Source of the DNA: Actinomycetes bacterium
Lineage (GTDB): Bacteria > Actinomycetota > Thermoleophilia > Solirubrobacterales > Solirubrobacteraceae
Direction: 5' to 3'
Length of the DNA: 42,456 nt
Assembly: GCA_021784895.1 (NCBI GenBank)
Contig: JAJYHG010000165.1
Location: forward strand, 1 to 42,456
Shown here: positions 7,791-16,826 of the stretch, piece by piece
Layout of the letters: the number at the start of each line of letters is the position of its first letter
Position numbering within the stretch: the stretch's first letter is position 1
The notes under the pieces: generated by a model
Told to the model about the DNA's origin: nothing
Databases searched by the model: none
The model's input: only the letters and a program-made list of their open reading frames with translations
Position numbers and translations under genes: made by a program

Positions 7791-9083
7791 CTACGCGGTC
7801 GCGTACGGGGTGAGCGTCGCGTAGAGCGGGAAGCGCTCGGCGATCGCGGCCGTGCGCTCGCTGAGCTCGTCTCGCCGCGCGTCGAAGTCACCGGGTGAAA
7901 GCGCCGCCACGATGATCTCGCCGATCTCCGCGAAGTCCGCCACCTGCAGCCCGCGGGTCGCCAGCGCCGGCGTGCCGATCCGCAGCCCGGAGGTGACCAT
8001 CGGCGGGCGCGGGTCAAACGGGATCGCGTTGCGGTTGACGGTGACACCGATCGCGTGCAGGCGGTCCTCGGCCTGCTTGCCGTCGAGCTCGGACTCGCGC
8101 AGGTCGACCAGGATCAGGTGGACGTCGGTGCCGCCGGTGAGTACCGAGATGCCGTGGCCGGCGCCGAGCATCGCCGCCGCCAGCGCCCTGGCGCCCGCGA
8201 CCGTCCGCTCCTGGCGCTCACGGAAGGCCTCCGAGGCGGCGATCCGCAGCGCCACCGCCTTGGCGGCGATCACGTGCTCAAGCGGCCCGCCCTGCTGGCC
8301 TGGGAAGACAGCCGAGTCGATCTTCTTTGAGTGCTCCTCACGGCAGAGGATGATGCCCGAGCGCGGGCCGCCGATCGTCTTGTGGATGGTGGTGGAGACG
8401 ACATCTGCGTGTGGCACCGGCGAGGGATGGAGCCCGGCCGCCACCAGCCCAGCGAAGTGAGCCATATCCACGAACAGGTAGGCCCCGACCTCGTCGGCGA
8501 TCTCCCGGAAGCGCTCAAAATCGAGCTGGCGCGGGTAGGCCGACCAGCCGGCGACGATCATCTTCGGGCGCTCGGCGCGGGCGATCCGGGCTACCTCGTC
8601 CATGTCGATCAGGCTGCTGTCGCGATCCACCCCGTAGGTCACGATCTCATACAGCCGACCGGAGGCGTTCAGCTTCATGCCGTGCGTGAGATGCCCGCCG
8701 TGCGCCAGCTCGAGCCCCATCAGCTTGTCGCCCGGGGTCAGCAGCGCGTGGTAGACGGCGATGTTGGCCTGGGCCCCGGCGTGCGGCTGGACGTTGGCGT
8801 GCTCGGCCCCGAACAGCGCCTTGGCCCGGTCGATCGCGAGCTGCTCGGACTGGTCCACATACTCACAGCCGCCGTAGTAGCGGCGGCCGGGATAGCCCTC
8901 GGCGTACTTGTTGGTGAGCACCGAGCCCTGAGCCTCGAGCACGGACACCGGCACGAAGTTCTCCGAGGCGATCATCTCGAGCGTGCGCTGCTGGCGCTCT
9001 AGCTCCCGGGCGAGGATCGAGGCGATCTCCGGGTCGACCTCGGCGAGCGGGGCGTTGAAGTAGTCGGCGGGAAGCTGCGTCAT
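7791..9083 (-). CDS. glyA: Serine hydroxymethyltransferase
   Basis: A 430-residue PLP enzyme that interconverts serine plus tetrahydrofolate with glycine plus 5,10-methylene-THF, the main source of one-carbon units. Visible signatures are the N-terminal [33 protein letters not shown] (folate and PLP site), [13 protein letters not shown] with the PLP-binding Asp and His, and [14 protein letters not shown] with the Schiff-base lysine at 235. Length is normal. It is the last gene of the rpmE-prfA-prmC-tsaC-glyA run, 10 bases after tsaC, and faces the P450 gene across a hairpin-rich gap. Confidence 0.97.
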   Translation of the reverse strand: MTQLPADYFNAPLAEVDPEIASILARELERQQRTLEMIASENFVPVSVLEAQGSVLTNKYAEGYPGRRYYGGCEYVDQSEQLAIDRAKALFGAEHANVQPHAGAQANIAVYHALLTPGDKLMGLELAHGGHLTHGMKLNASGRLYEIVTYGVDRDSSLIDMDEVARIARAERPKMIVAGWSAYPRQLDFERFREIADEVGAYLFVDMAHFAGLVAAGLHPSPVPHADVVSTTIHKTIGGPRSGIILCREEHSKKIDSAVFPGQQGGPLEHVIAAKAVALRIAASEAFRERQERTVAGARALAAAMLGAGHGISVLTGGTDVHLILVDLRESELDGKQAEDRLHAIGVTVNRNAIPFDPRPPMVTSGLRIGTPALATRGLQVADFAEIGEIIVAALSPGDFDARRDELSERTAAIAERFPLYATLTPYATA

Positions 9084-9093
9084 AACGGCGAGC

Positions 9094-9693
9094 CTACCAG
9101 CGCCCGGAGTCGCTCAGCGTCGCCGCGACAGCCTGCTCGTCAACCGCGCCCTGACGCACGATCCTGAAGGCCCCGCCGAGCTCATAGTCGCGCAGGTCAA
9201 CGACCGTCGAGGCCACGCCCGGGAGCTCGCCCCCATCGATCACCAGGTCCACGCCGTCCCGCAGAGCCGGCGCGACCTCGCCGATGGTGCGCGCATCGGT
9301 GCCGCCGGCGGGGTTGGCGCTCGACTGCAGGACCGCGAGGGGCGGCTTACCGAGCGCAGCGACATCAACTATGCGCAACCCAAGCGTGTCGGGGTCGGCA
9401 CGGCAGGCCAGCGGGAAGCGGCGGTCGGGGTTTCGCAGCAGCGCCGTCACGGGGCCGGGCATCAGCTGCCGGATCGCGGCCTGGGTGCGCTCGCCGATGC
9501 CAGAAACACCTTCGAGCGCAGCGTCGAGGTCGAAGAACATGACGGCGGCTGCCTTGTCGGGCGGCCTGCCCTTGAGCGCGTAGAGCCGCTCGATCGCCTT
9601 GGGGTTCTCGGGATCGCAGGCCAGGCCATAGACGGTGTCGGACGGGAACAGGACGATCCCGCCGCCGCGGATGACCTGCTCAAAGCTGCTCAT
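9094..9693 (-). CDS. tsaC: L-threonylcarbamoyladenylate synthase (Sua5/YrdC/TsaC)
   Basis: A 199-residue YrdC-fold enzyme. It makes threonylcarbamoyl-AMP from threonine, bicarbonate and ATP for the universal t6A37 modification of ANN-decoding tRNAs. Landmarks are [18 protein letters not shown] (15-32), the KGRPPDKA loop, PGPVTALL, the LGLRIVD segment and the SSANPAGG nucleotide-site motif. It is the short TsaC form without the C-terminal Sua5 domain. The ATG at 9693 overlaps the prmC stop (ATGA), so it is translationally coupled. The prfA-prmC-tsaC-glyA order is a common conserved bacterial arrangement. Confidence 0.93.
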   Translation of the reverse strand: MSSFEQVIRGGGIVLFPSDTVYGLACDPENPKAIERLYALKGRPPDKAAAVMFFDLDAALEGVSGIGERTQAAIRQLMPGPVTALLRNPDRRFPLACRADPDTLGLRIVDVAALGKPPLAVLQSSANPAGGTDARTIGEVAPALRDGVDLVIDGGELPGVASTVVDLRDYELGGAFRIVRQGAVDEQAVAATLSDSGRW

Positions 9694-10505
9694 CGCCTGC
9701 CGACCACCACGCGTTCGATCCCGGCAAGGTCCCTGCGGCGCTCGACCGCCGCGAACCCCGCGCCGCAGAGCAGCTCCTCGGTGGCCGCAGCCTGGGTATC
9801 GCCGACCTCGAGCGCGACCAGCGAGACCCCCGGCCGGTGGCCCGCCTGCGTCACCAGCCGGCGGATCAGCTCGAGTCCGTCCGGCCCGCCGAGCAGCGCC
9901 TCGCGCGGCTCATAGCCGGCAACCTCCGGTGGCAGCAGCTCCTGGTCGGCGACGTAGGGCAGGTTCGCGAACACCGCCTCACAGCCGCCCACATCCTCCA
10001 GCAGATCCGAGTGCACCCACTCCACCTGCAGGCCTAGCCGCTGGCCGTTCATGCGCGCCACCGACAGCGCGCCCGCGCTCACGTCGGCGCCGGTCAGCTG
10101 CAGGTCCGGCCGCTCGTGTTTGAGCGCCAGCGCGACCGCGCCGCTGCCGGTGCCCACGTCACATACGCGGGCGCCCGCGACGAGCGTGAGCCCCACCTCG
10201 ACCAGGAGCTCGGTCTCCGGGCGCGGGATCAGCACGCGCGGGTCGACCGCCAGCGTGATATGACGGAACTCGCGGCGGCCGAGGATGTAGGCGACCGGCT
10301 CGCGCCTGACCCGGCGCGTGAGCAGCGCCAGGTAGCGGGTGCGGTCGTCGGCCGCAGCCTCCTCTGCGGCGCGCATCACAAGCTGCGCGCGGTCGATCCC
10401 GAGCACGTGAGCCAGAAGCAGCTCTGCATCCAGGCGGGGTGTCTGACAGCCAGCCTCAGCCAGCGACCTGGCCGCGCCGGCCATCTCCTCGCGCAGCGTC
10501 GTCAA
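9690..10505 (-). CDS. prmC: Peptide chain release factor N5-glutamine methyltransferase
   Basis: A 271-residue SAM-dependent enzyme that methylates the glutamine of the GGQ motif in release factors. An N-terminal helical domain (1-75) is followed by the Rossmann methyltransferase fold. ILGRREFRHITLAVDPRVLIPRPETELLVE is the family signature segment and VCDVGTGSGAVALALKHE is the SAM motif. The catalytic NPPY motif reads NLPY here (ANLPYVADQELL). The Asn and the second Pro-Tyr are kept, and I recall this variant in related families. It starts with TTG at 10505, overlapping the prfA stop (TTGA), which places it next to its substrate's gene. Confidence 0.93.
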   Translation of the reverse strand: MTTLREEMAGAARSLAEAGCQTPRLDAELLLAHVLGIDRAQLVMRAAEEAAADDRTRYLALLTRRVRREPVAYILGRREFRHITLAVDPRVLIPRPETELLVEVGLTLVAGARVCDVGTGSGAVALALKHERPDLQLTGADVSAGALSVARMNGQRLGLQVEWVHSDLLEDVGGCEAVFANLPYVADQELLPPEVAGYEPREALLGGPDGLELIRRLVTQAGHRPGVSLVALEVGDTQAAATEELLCGAGFAAVERRRDLAGIERVVVGRR

Positions 10506-11545
10506 GCCGCGTCTCGGAGCCGCCGGCGCTTCTCGTCGTCCTGCAGCGCGCCGGTGAACTCCTCAAGCTCGCCCATCAGGATCCCTTCCAGGTTGTGAAG
10601 CTTCAGGTTGACGCGGTGGTCGGTGATCCGGCCCTCGCCGTAGTTGTAGGTGCGGATCTTCTCCGAGCGCTCGCCGGCGCCGACCTGCGCCGAACGTGAC
10701 GCCGCCAGCTGCGCCTGCTGCTGTGCCAGCGCCCGCTCGTAGAGGCGGGCGCGGAGCACGCGCATCGCCTTCTCCCGGTTCTGCAGCTGGGACTTCTCGT
10801 CCTGCATCGATACCACGATCCCGGAGGGCCGGTGGGTGACGCGCACCGCCGAGTCGGTGGTGTTGACCGACTGCCCGCCGGGACCTGAGGAGCGGTAGAC
10901 GTCGATCTGCAGGTCACCCGGGTCGATCTCGACCTCGACCTCGTCGGCTTCTGGCAGCACGGCGACGGTTGCGGTTGAGGTGTGGATGCGTCCCTGCGAC
11001 TCGGTCTCGGGCACGCGCTGCACACGGTGCGTCCCGCCTTCGAACTTGAACACCGAATAGGCACCGTCACCCTTGACCGCGAACGTGTAGGTGCCCTCGC
11101 CGATCTGCATCGGCTCAGCCTTGAAGCCGCGCCGCTCGGCGTAGCGGGTCAGCATCTTGTACAGGTCACCCGCCCACAGGCCCGCCTCCTCCCCACCTAC
11201 GCCGGGACGGATCTCGATGATCACGTTCTTATCGTCGTTGGGGTCGCGCTCGACCATCGCCAGGCGGATCTCCTCCTCGAGCTGGCTGAGGCGCTCGCTC
11301 GCGCTGCGCAGGAACTCCCTCAGCTCGGGGTCATCGCCGTCTTCGGCCAGCAGCTCGCCCGCGCCGTCAACATCGTCGGCGGCACGCCGGTACTCGGCCG
11401 CCAGCCTGGCCGCCGGCTCGAGTTCACGGTAGGCGCGCGAGGCGGCGGTGAAGCGCTCGCGGTTGCCGATCACGGCAGGGTCCGCGAGCTCGGTCTCAAG
11501 GGCCTTGAAGCGCGCTTCTATCTGGGTGACGAGGGCGTCGAGCAT
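10502..11545 (-). CDS. prfA: Peptide chain release factor 1
   Basis: A 347-residue class I release factor that recognises UAA/UAG and triggers peptide release. The codon-reading P-x-T motif appears as PET in HRVQRVPETESQGRIHTST, which identifies RF1 rather than RF2 (SPF). The catalytic GGQ is in YRSSGPGGQSVNTTDSAVR. The conserved domain-1 segment EIRPGVGGEEAGLWAGDLYKML is intact. The gene follows rpmE by 48 bases and is overlapped at its stop by prmC, whose product modifies its GGQ glutamine. Confidence 0.97.
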   Translation of the reverse strand: MLDALVTQIEARFKALETELADPAVIGNRERFTAASRAYRELEPAARLAAEYRRAADDVDGAGELLAEDGDDPELREFLRSASERLSQLEEEIRLAMVERDPNDDKNVIIEIRPGVGGEEAGLWAGDLYKMLTRYAERRGFKAEPMQIGEGTYTFAVKGDGAYSVFKFEGGTHRVQRVPETESQGRIHTSTATVAVLPEADEVEVEIDPGDLQIDVYRSSGPGGQSVNTTDSAVRVTHRPSGIVVSMQDEKSQLQNREKAMRVLRARLYERALAQQQAQLAASRSAQVGAGERSEKIRTYNYGEGRITDHRVNLKLHNLEGILMGELEEFTGALQDDEKRRRLRDAA

Positions 11546-11593
11546 CTGCGGGCGAGTGTAGGGCGCCCGCCCGTGGCTCGCGGGACCGTATGC

Positions 11594-11827
11594 TCAGGCG
11601 CCGGCGCCCGCCTTGGCGGCGGCCAGCCGGCCCTTGGCGGCCCGGCGCTGGAAGCGCTCCACACGGCCGCCGGTGTCGACCAGCTTCTGCTTGCCGGTGT
11701 AGAAGGGATGGCACTCAGCGCAGATCTCGACGTGGATCTGAGGCTTGGTGGAACGGGTCGTGAAGCTGTTGCCGCAGGTGCAGGTCACGTGCGACTCGAC
11801 GTAGTTGGGGTGGATCTCGCTCTTCAT
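11594..11827 (-). CDS. rpmE: 50S ribosomal protein L31
   Basis: A 77-residue large-subunit protein of the zinc-binding (C+) type. The four cysteines are at 16 and 18 (TCTCG) and at 36 and 39 (CAEC). It starts MKSEIHPNY and includes the [23 protein letters not shown] signature. A short Ala/Lys/Gly-rich tail extends beyond the usual end. A TATCCT sequence ends 12 bases before the ATG and may be its -10 box. It leads the rpmE-prfA-prmC-tsaC-glyA run, with ETF-QO ending 71 bases upstream. Confidence 0.96.
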   Translation of the reverse strand: MKSEIHPNYVESHVTCTCGNSFTTRSTKPQIHVEICAECHPFYTGKQKLVDTGGRVERFQRRAAKGRLAAAKAGAGA

Positions 11828-11898
11828 CGGTAACCCGTCAGGATAGCCACCCTCGCGCGCTTCCGGTGGGCGCTGCCGGGTCGCGGCTGCCGCAGGGC

Positions 11899-13614
11899 TC
11901 AGGCCAGCGTGTAGAGCGGCCCATCACCGCCCTCCGGCGGGGTCAGCCGGCCGCCCTTGGCGGTGATCGCGCCGCACTGAACGCAGTTGGTGTAGTTGAT
12001 GATCACGTCGACGTCGCCGGCAAGCGGCGCGTCCTCAGCGATCTCGTAGACCCCGGCGGGGCACATCCAGCGCCAGGTCTCCGCCAGCTCGCGCGGAACG
12101 TGGCTCTGTACGCGGATGTGGTTGGGCGCGTCGTCACGAGTGCTGTTGCCCGACAGGTAAACGGAGGAGAGCTTGTCGAAGGTGTAGACGCCGTCCGGCC
12201 GCGGATAGCTGCGCGCGCTCTCACCGATGAACATGTCCTGTCCGTCATTGCGATGCCATCTCAGCCGGCCCAGCGGCAGCCGGCCCCCGCTCATCAGCGC
12301 CAGGTTGACGGCCGGGCCGCCGCGCAGAAGCCCCTTCTGGAAGGGCTGGCGCGCGTTGCGAACCCGCCACAGCTCGCGCCCCACCGACGAGTTGGCCACC
12401 GCCGACTCGTATGCATCAAGCGGCGCGCCGCTGCGCAGGTGCTCGTAGATCGCCTCGGCCGCGAGCTTGCCCGCCTGGATGGCATGGTGGACCCCTTTGA
12501 GCGCCACCGTGTCCACCATCCCGGCGGCGTCGCCGACGATCACCGCCCCGGGCATGGAGAGCTTGGGCATCGACCAGAACCCGCCGGCCGGCAGTGCCTT
12601 GGCGCTCCAGCCGGTACGCTCACCGCCTTCCAGGATGCGGCGGACCAGCGGGTGGGTCTTGAACAGCTGCAGCAGGTCGTGGGCAGAGGTAGTCGCGTCG
12701 CGGTATTCGAGGCCGACCACAAACCCGATCGAGACGAGGTCATCACCGGTCACCTCATCCTTCATCGGGTACAGCCAGGCGCCGCCGACCTGTCCGTGGC
12801 GCGGGTTCAGAGACAGCGGCCACGGCCCGAGCGTGTGGATCACGCGGTTAAGCGGCCGGGGAACCTTCCAGATCTCCTTGACGCCAAGCTCCCAGACCTG
12901 TGGCTCACGGTCCCGGGCCAGCTCGAACTCGCGGATCGCCGGGCCCGTCAAATGACCCCAGACGCCGTCGGCGAGCACTGTCACGCGGGCCCTGATGTCG
13001 GTGCCAGGCTCGAAGTTTGACAGCGGCTGGCCATCCTTCCCGCGCCCCATGTCACCGGACCGCACGCCGGCCACAGCGCCGTCCTGCACAATCAGCTGGG
13101 TGGCCGCCGTCTCGGTCAGCACGTAGGCACCGGCCTCCTCGGCCACACGCTGCTGGTAGCGCGCGAGCGCGGCTACCGAGATCACCTCGTTGCCGTGGTT
13201 GCGGAAGTTCGGCGGCGCCGGCACCTTGACCGCGCTGGTGGCATTCGGGAGCAGGTAAACGGCCTCGCCCTTGACCTCGCCGAAGGCAAAGTGCTCGCGC
13301 CGCCAGTCCTCGCGCGAGAGGCCGGGAAACAGCTCCTGTAGCGGCCCCGGCTGCATCACGGCGCCGGACATTGCGTGAGCACCGCAGACCTTTGCCTTCT
13401 CGACCACCGCCACCGGCGCGTCACCGAGCTCGGCAAAGAGTTCGGGGTCGCTGTGCAGTAGCGCCAGCAGGCGGTTGGCGCAGGACAGGCCGGCCGTGCC
13501 GCCACCGACGATCGCGACGCCGACGTCGATCAGATCCTCTTCCGGGTCAAGCCCACGCTTGATGAACTCGCCCTGGGGATCGACCGGCGGCGGGAACGCG
13601 CTCGGGACGGCCAT
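11899..13614 (-). CDS. Electron transfer flavoprotein-ubiquinone oxidoreductase
   Basis: A 571-residue membrane-associated flavoprotein that takes electrons from reduced ETF and passes them to quinone, linking acyl-CoA dehydrogenation to respiration. The FAD dinucleotide fold ([20 protein letters not shown]) is near residue 30 and the second FAD segment is [19 protein letters not shown]. The C-terminal ferredoxin-like region keeps CPAGVY (Cys518), NC (Cys544) and VQC (Cys547) and PEGGDGP. The expected fourth ligand, in CxxCxxC, is Ile550. It follows etfA by 4 bases in the etfB-etfA operon, which confirms its partner. The cluster's nuclearity is therefore in doubt, although the family assignment is firm. 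Confidence 0.93.
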   Translation of the reverse strand: MAVPSAFPPPVDPQGEFIKRGLDPEEDLIDVGVAIVGGGTAGLSCANRLLALLHSDPELFAELGDAPVAVVEKAKVCGAHAMSGAVMQPGPLQELFPGLSREDWRREHFAFGEVKGEAVYLLPNATSAVKVPAPPNFRNHGNEVISVAALARYQQRVAEEAGAYVLTETAATQLIVQDGAVAGVRSGDMGRGKDGQPLSNFEPGTDIRARVTVLADGVWGHLTGPAIREFELARDREPQVWELGVKEIWKVPRPLNRVIHTLGPWPLSLNPRHGQVGGAWLYPMKDEVTGDDLVSIGFVVGLEYRDATTSAHDLLQLFKTHPLVRRILEGGERTGWSAKALPAGGFWSMPKLSMPGAVIVGDAAGMVDTVALKGVHHAIQAGKLAAEAIYEHLRSGAPLDAYESAVANSSVGRELWRVRNARQPFQKGLLRGGPAVNLALMSGGRLPLGRLRWHRNDGQDMFIGESARSYPRPDGVYTFDKLSSVYLSGNSTRDDAPNHIRVQSHVPRELAETWRWMCPAGVYEIAEDAPLAGDVDVIINYTNCVQCGAITAKGGRLTPPEGGDGPLYTLA

Positions 13615-13618
13615 CGCG

Positions 13619-14602
13619 TCAGCCGCCCTTCCGCGCTCTGATCGCAGCCGCGAGCTTGGGCAGGATCTTGTTCAGGTCACCGACGATACCGAGGTCCGAG
13701 AACTCGAAGATCGGGGCGTTTGCGTCCTTGTTGATCGCGACGATGTTCTCTGACGTCTGCATCCCGACCTTGTGCTGGATCGCTCCTGAGATGCCGGCCG
13801 CGAGGTAGAGCTTTGGTGACACGGTCTTTCCGGTCTGCCCGATCTGCGCCGCGTACGGGTACCAGCCGGCGTCGACCACGGCGCGGGTGGCGGCCACCGC
13901 GCTGCCCGGCCCAAACGCCGCCGCGAGCTCCTCAGCCATGGCAAAGCCCTCCGCGCGGCCGAGCCCGCGACCCCCGGCCACCAGGATGCTCGCGCCTTCG
14001 ATGTCGACATCGGCGCCGCGCTGCTCACCGCGGGTGACGAGCTCTGCCCGCTTGGACCAGGGCGAGTACTCGACCGCGACGTCCACAACCTCGGCGTCCG
14101 CGCCACCGGGCTCGCGGATCTCAAAGGCGTTGATCCGCCCGATGATGATCCCGAGCTCACCGCGGTAACGCGAGACCGAGATCTTCGAGTCCCCGAGGAT
14201 CGGGCGCTCAGCGACCAGTTCAGAGCCATCGGCCCGGACCGCGGTCACCTCCATCGTCACCCCGCCCTGGCGGCGTGCCGCAAGCCCGGCCCCGATCTCG
14301 AAGCCGAGCAGCCCGCCGCCGAAGATCGCGTAGCGGTGGCCATGCTCGGCGATCACCTGGTCAAACACGTCCACCACCGGCTGCGCCAGGCCCTCGGGGC
14401 CATCGGCCCGGAAGACCTTAGTCGCCCCGTAGTGCCCGAGCGACCGGCAGAGATCGTCACTCAGGCCACTGCCACCGACGACCACCGCGTGACACTCGCC
14501 GCCGATCTCCGCCGCGCGGGCAGCGCCCTCGCAGACCGCGCCCAGTGAGTTCTTGTTGAACGCGCCCTGATAATGCAGCGCGTAGACGAGCACGTCAGAC
14601 AT
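13619..14602 (-). CDS. etfA: Electron transfer flavoprotein alpha subunit
   Basis: A 327-residue FAD-binding subunit of the ETF heterodimer that collects electrons from acyl-CoA dehydrogenases. The C-terminal FAD domain carries VAGGRGLG, then VDAGWYPYAAQIGQTGKTVSPKLYLAAGISGAIQH and SENIVAINKDANAPIF with DLGIVGD, all standard for EtfA. I placed the start at the ATG at 14602, which overlaps the etfB stop by one base (TGATG) and gives the usual N-terminus (MSDVLVYALH). It is followed 4 bases later by ETF-QO. It is expected to be controlled with etfB from the promoter near 15430-15454. Confidence 0.96.
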   Translation of the reverse strand: MSDVLVYALHYQGAFNKNSLGAVCEGAARAAEIGGECHAVVVGGSGLSDDLCRSLGHYGATKVFRADGPEGLAQPVVDVFDQVIAEHGHRYAIFGGGLLGFEIGAGLAARRQGGVTMEVTAVRADGSELVAERPILGDSKISVSRYRGELGIIIGRINAFEIREPGGADAEVVDVAVEYSPWSKRAELVTRGEQRGADVDIEGASILVAGGRGLGRAEGFAMAEELAAAFGPGSAVAATRAVVDAGWYPYAAQIGQTGKTVSPKLYLAAGISGAIQHKVGMQTSENIVAINKDANAPIFEFSDLGIVGDLNKILPKLAAAIRARKGG

Positions 14603-15393
14603 CAGATCAGCTTCCTTTCCTCGAGCCAGGCGACGATCTGCGCAACGGTCTCGTCGGTGTTGTCGTCCTCGATGATCCTGCCGGGGGCCTTGGCGGGCGG
14701 GTCGTGGAACTCCCCGCACTGCACGCGGGACCCGGCAGCGCCGACGAGCGCGGTGTCGATGCCCGCAGCAGCGGCATCGAGGTTCACGAGCGGCTTCTTT
14801 TTGGCGCCCATGATCGCCTTCAGCGACGGGTAGCGCGGCTCGTTGATCGCGTCGCCGACCGAGATCACCGCCGGCAGCCTGATCCGCACCGTGTCATAGC
14901 CGTACTCGGCCTGCCGCTCCAAGCGCAACGCGTCCCCGTCAACCTCGAGCTTGACCACCTGCGTGAGTGACGGCATCTTCAGGTGGTCGGCCACGACCGC
15001 GCCGATCGTGTAGCACTCGCCGTCGTCTGACTGCTGACCGAGCAGCACCAGGTCGGGCGACTCCAGCTCGAGCGCCTTGGCCAGCGCGTAGCCGGTCGCG
15101 GCAGCGTCAGAGCCGGCCAGCGCGTCGTCACTCAGATGGACCGAGCGGTCGGCACCGAGCGAGACTGCCTTGTGCAGTGCCCGCGCCGCCGACTCCGGCC
15201 CCATCGTCACCGCGACGATCTCATCCACCTGCACCTCGCCGCCCTCACGCAACAGCATCGCCGCCTCGATCGCATGCGTGTCGTAGGGGTTGAGGTTCTT
15301 CTCCCCCGACCTGTCCATCCGCCCGCTCGCCGGGTCGATGCGCTTTGCGACGGCGGCGTCTGGAACCTCTTTGACCAGGACGCAAATCTTCAC
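14602..15393 (-). CDS. etfB: Electron transfer flavoprotein beta subunit
   Basis: A 263-residue AMP-binding subunit of ETF. The N-terminus MKICVLVKEVPD, the NPYDTHAIEAAMLLRE segment, the DLVLLGQQSDDGECYTIGAVVADHL loop and the EtfB signature region (RLPAVISVGDAINEPRYPSLKAIMGAKKKPL) are clear. The GTG start at 15393 is preceded by an excellent GAGGAGG six bases upstream. It is the first gene of etfB-etfA-ETF-QO. A 16-base dyad overlaps its promoter, suggesting repression by a TetR-type regulator of fatty-acid degradation. Confidence 0.96.
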   Translation of the reverse strand: MKICVLVKEVPDAAVAKRIDPASGRMDRSGEKNLNPYDTHAIEAAMLLREGGEVQVDEIVAVTMGPESAARALHKAVSLGADRSVHLSDDALAGSDAAATGYALAKALELESPDLVLLGQQSDDGECYTIGAVVADHLKMPSLTQVVKLEVDGDALRLERQAEYGYDTVRIRLPAVISVGDAINEPRYPSLKAIMGAKKKPLVNLDAAAAGIDTALVGAAGSRVQCGEFHDPPAKAPGRIIEDDNTDETVAQIVAWLEERKLI

Positions 15394-15427
15394 GGCTGCC
15401 TCCTCAACATCATCTAGAACGGCGCGA

Positions 15428-15454
15428 ATCTTACCCGACTGACTGGTCAGTCAA
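15428..15454 (-). promoter_or_regulatory. etfB promoter
   Basis: On the minus strand, TTGACT (15454-15449) is followed after 15 bases by TAAGAT (15433-15428), about 35 bases before the etfB GTG. The spacing is short, but both hexamers are good and the operator dyad fills the space between them. Confidence 0.45.
15437..15452. promoter_or_regulatory. Operator palindrome at the etf promoter
   Basis: GACTGACTGGTCAGTC has two perfect 7-base arms around a 2-base centre and lies in the -35/-10 spacer of the etfB promoter. Its length and symmetry are typical of TetR-family sites controlling acyl-CoA oxidation genes. The cognate regulator cannot be identified from the window. Confidence 0.6.
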
Positions 15455-15478
15455 CTTCTCATGGCCACGGCTTGTCAT

Positions 15479-15508
15479 CCTGTTGGCGGCCCGCTGGCCG
15501 CCAACAGG
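15479..15508 (-). terminator. Hairpin terminator after the thiolase-HAD-B12 operon
   Basis: CCTGTTGGCGGC (15479-15490) is perfectly repeated in inverse at 15497-15508 with a 6-base loop. It is 20 bases downstream of the stop of the B12-binding protein. There is no T-tract, as is usual for intrinsic terminators in GC-rich actinobacteria. Confidence 0.6.
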
Positions 15509-15528
15509 CCCTGCGTCCCGCCACTCGC

Positions 15529-15936
15529 TCACGGTCTCACGCCCTTCCGGATGAACTCGATCGCGGCCTCAGCCGGGGCGCCGGGCGTGAACACCTCCGC
15601 GACCCCGAGCGCCTTGAGCTCGGCCACATCCTGGGCCGGGATCGTGCCGCCGACGGTCACGAGCACGTCGTTGAGCCCCTCTGCGCGCATCAGCTCGAGG
15701 ATGCGCGGTACGAGCGTCATGTGTGCCCCTGAGAGGATCGAGAGCCCAACCGCATCAGCATCCTCCTGGATGACGGTCTCCACGATCTGCTCCGGCGTCT
15801 GGTGCAGCCCCGTGTAGATGACCTCCATGCCCGCGTCGCGCAGGGCGCGGGCGATGATCTTGGCGCCACGGTCGTGGCCGTCAAGCCCCGGCTTGGCGAC
15901 CACCACCCGGATCCTCCGTTCTGGTGCGCCAGTCAT
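15529..15936 (-). CDS. Stand-alone B12-binding domain of methylmalonyl-CoA mutase
   Basis: A 135-residue cobalamin-binding protein equivalent to the C-terminal domain of methylmalonyl-CoA mutase. The DxHxxG lower-ligand motif is GLDGHDRG (Asp19, His21, Gly24), followed by GLSILSGAH (the SxL motif) and VTVGGTIP. It lacks the TIM-barrel catalytic domain, so it should partner with a separately encoded large subunit, as in split mutases. The reaction converts methylmalonyl-CoA to succinyl-CoA at the end of propionyl-CoA oxidation. Its ATG overlaps the stop of the HAD gene (ATGA). The MeaB chaperone lies 3.5 kb away. The large subunit is not in the window. Confidence 0.88.
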   Translation of the reverse strand: MTGAPERRIRVVVAKPGLDGHDRGAKIIARALRDAGMEVIYTGLHQTPEQIVETVIQEDADAVGLSILSGAHMTLVPRILELMRAEGLNDVLVTVGGTIPAQDVAELKALGVAEVFTPGAPAEAAIEFIRKGVRP

Positions 15937-16826
15937 CGGCCGGCCCGTCGCAGACCGGGCGGTGCGTACGCCCGCCGGCCGCCCGTCAGCGCACCTGCAC
16001 GCTCTGGGCTGGGCAGCGTTCCGGCGCGCCGCAGGACCGCGGTGGTGGCGGCACTGGCGGCCGCAGCAGCGGTGAGCACGCCGGCAACCGTCAGCTTCCG
16101 CCCCAGCCGGTCGAAGCGCAGCACCTCCCAGCCGGACTCGCGCGCCAGCGCGTCCAGCTCCGCGTCGGGGTTGACGGCGACCGGATGGCCGACCGCGCGC
16201 AGCATCGGCGCGTCGGAGCTCGAGTCGGAGTACGCATAGCAGGCCGACAGGTCGAAGCCCTCCCGCGCGGCCAGCTCGCGGACCGCGATCGCCTTCTGCT
16301 CTCCGTACAGGAACGCGCCCGCCGGGCGGCCCGTGTAGACGCCATCCTCAACCTCTGAGAGCGTCGATCCGATCGCCCCGTCGAAGGTCATCACCCGCGC
16401 CAGCACCACCGCCATGTCGTGCGCGGCGGCGGTGACGATGTAGGCGGGCCGGCCGGCGTCCTGGTGGGCGTACGCGAGCGTCAGCATCTGCGGGTACAGG
16501 CGCGGCAGGATCCGCTGCATCGCCCGCACCCCGAGGCGGTCGAGGTCGCGCACGCGCACCCCCTGCAGCGAGGTTGCGATCCGGATCCGCAGCGCCTCCG
16601 ACTGCTGATCGTTCGCGCCTTGCAGGCGGAAGCGCAGGTTGGCCAGGGCATCCGCGGCCAGCTGCCTGCGGCTGATCATCCCCGCCTCGCGGACCGCGCG
16701 GGCGAACTGAAAGCCCGATGAGCCCTGCATCAGCGTCTTGTCGAGGTCAAAGAACGCCGCCCCACGCCCGGCCACCGCAGCCGGGCCAGGCGCCCGCCGG
16801 CCAGCCTCACGCCCGCCGTCAGGCAC
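15933..16826 (-). CDS. HAD-IB family phosphatase (SerB-like)
   Basis: A roughly 297-residue haloacid dehalogenase-type hydrolase. Motif I is AFFDLDKTL (nucleophile Asp), motif II is IVTAAAHD, the motif III lysine is in YGEQKAIAV, and motif IV is [12 protein letters not shown]. This pattern matches the HAD-IB subfamily, whose actinobacterial members are annotated as phosphoserine-phosphatase-like. An Ala-rich hydrophobic stretch near residue 250 may be a membrane helix. The start is uncertain: I chose the GTG at 16826, which overlaps the thiolase stop by 8 bases, but a GTG about 20 codons downstream is possible. Its role between thiolase and the B12 domain is unknown. Confidence 0.75.
   Translation of the reverse strand: MPDGGREAGRRAPGPAAVAGRGAAFFDLDKTLMQGSSGFQFARAVREAGMISRRQLAADALANLRFRLQGANDQQSEALRIRIATSLQGVRVRDLDRLGVRAMQRILPRLYPQMLTLAYAHQDAGRPAYIVTAAAHDMAVVLARVMTFDGAIGSTLSEVEDGVYTGRPAGAFLYGEQKAIAVRELAAREGFDLSACYAYSDSSSDAPMLRAVGHPVAVNPDAELDALARESGWEVLRFDRLGRKLTVAGVLTAAAAASAATTAVLRRAGTLPSPERAGALTGGRRAYAPPGLRRAGR

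Noticed and set aside
14603-14719. N-terminal extension of etfA
   Set aside because: The open frame continues upstream, but it overlaps etfB and is Arg-rich, whereas the ATG at 14602 gives the standard EtfA N-terminus and a TGATG junction.
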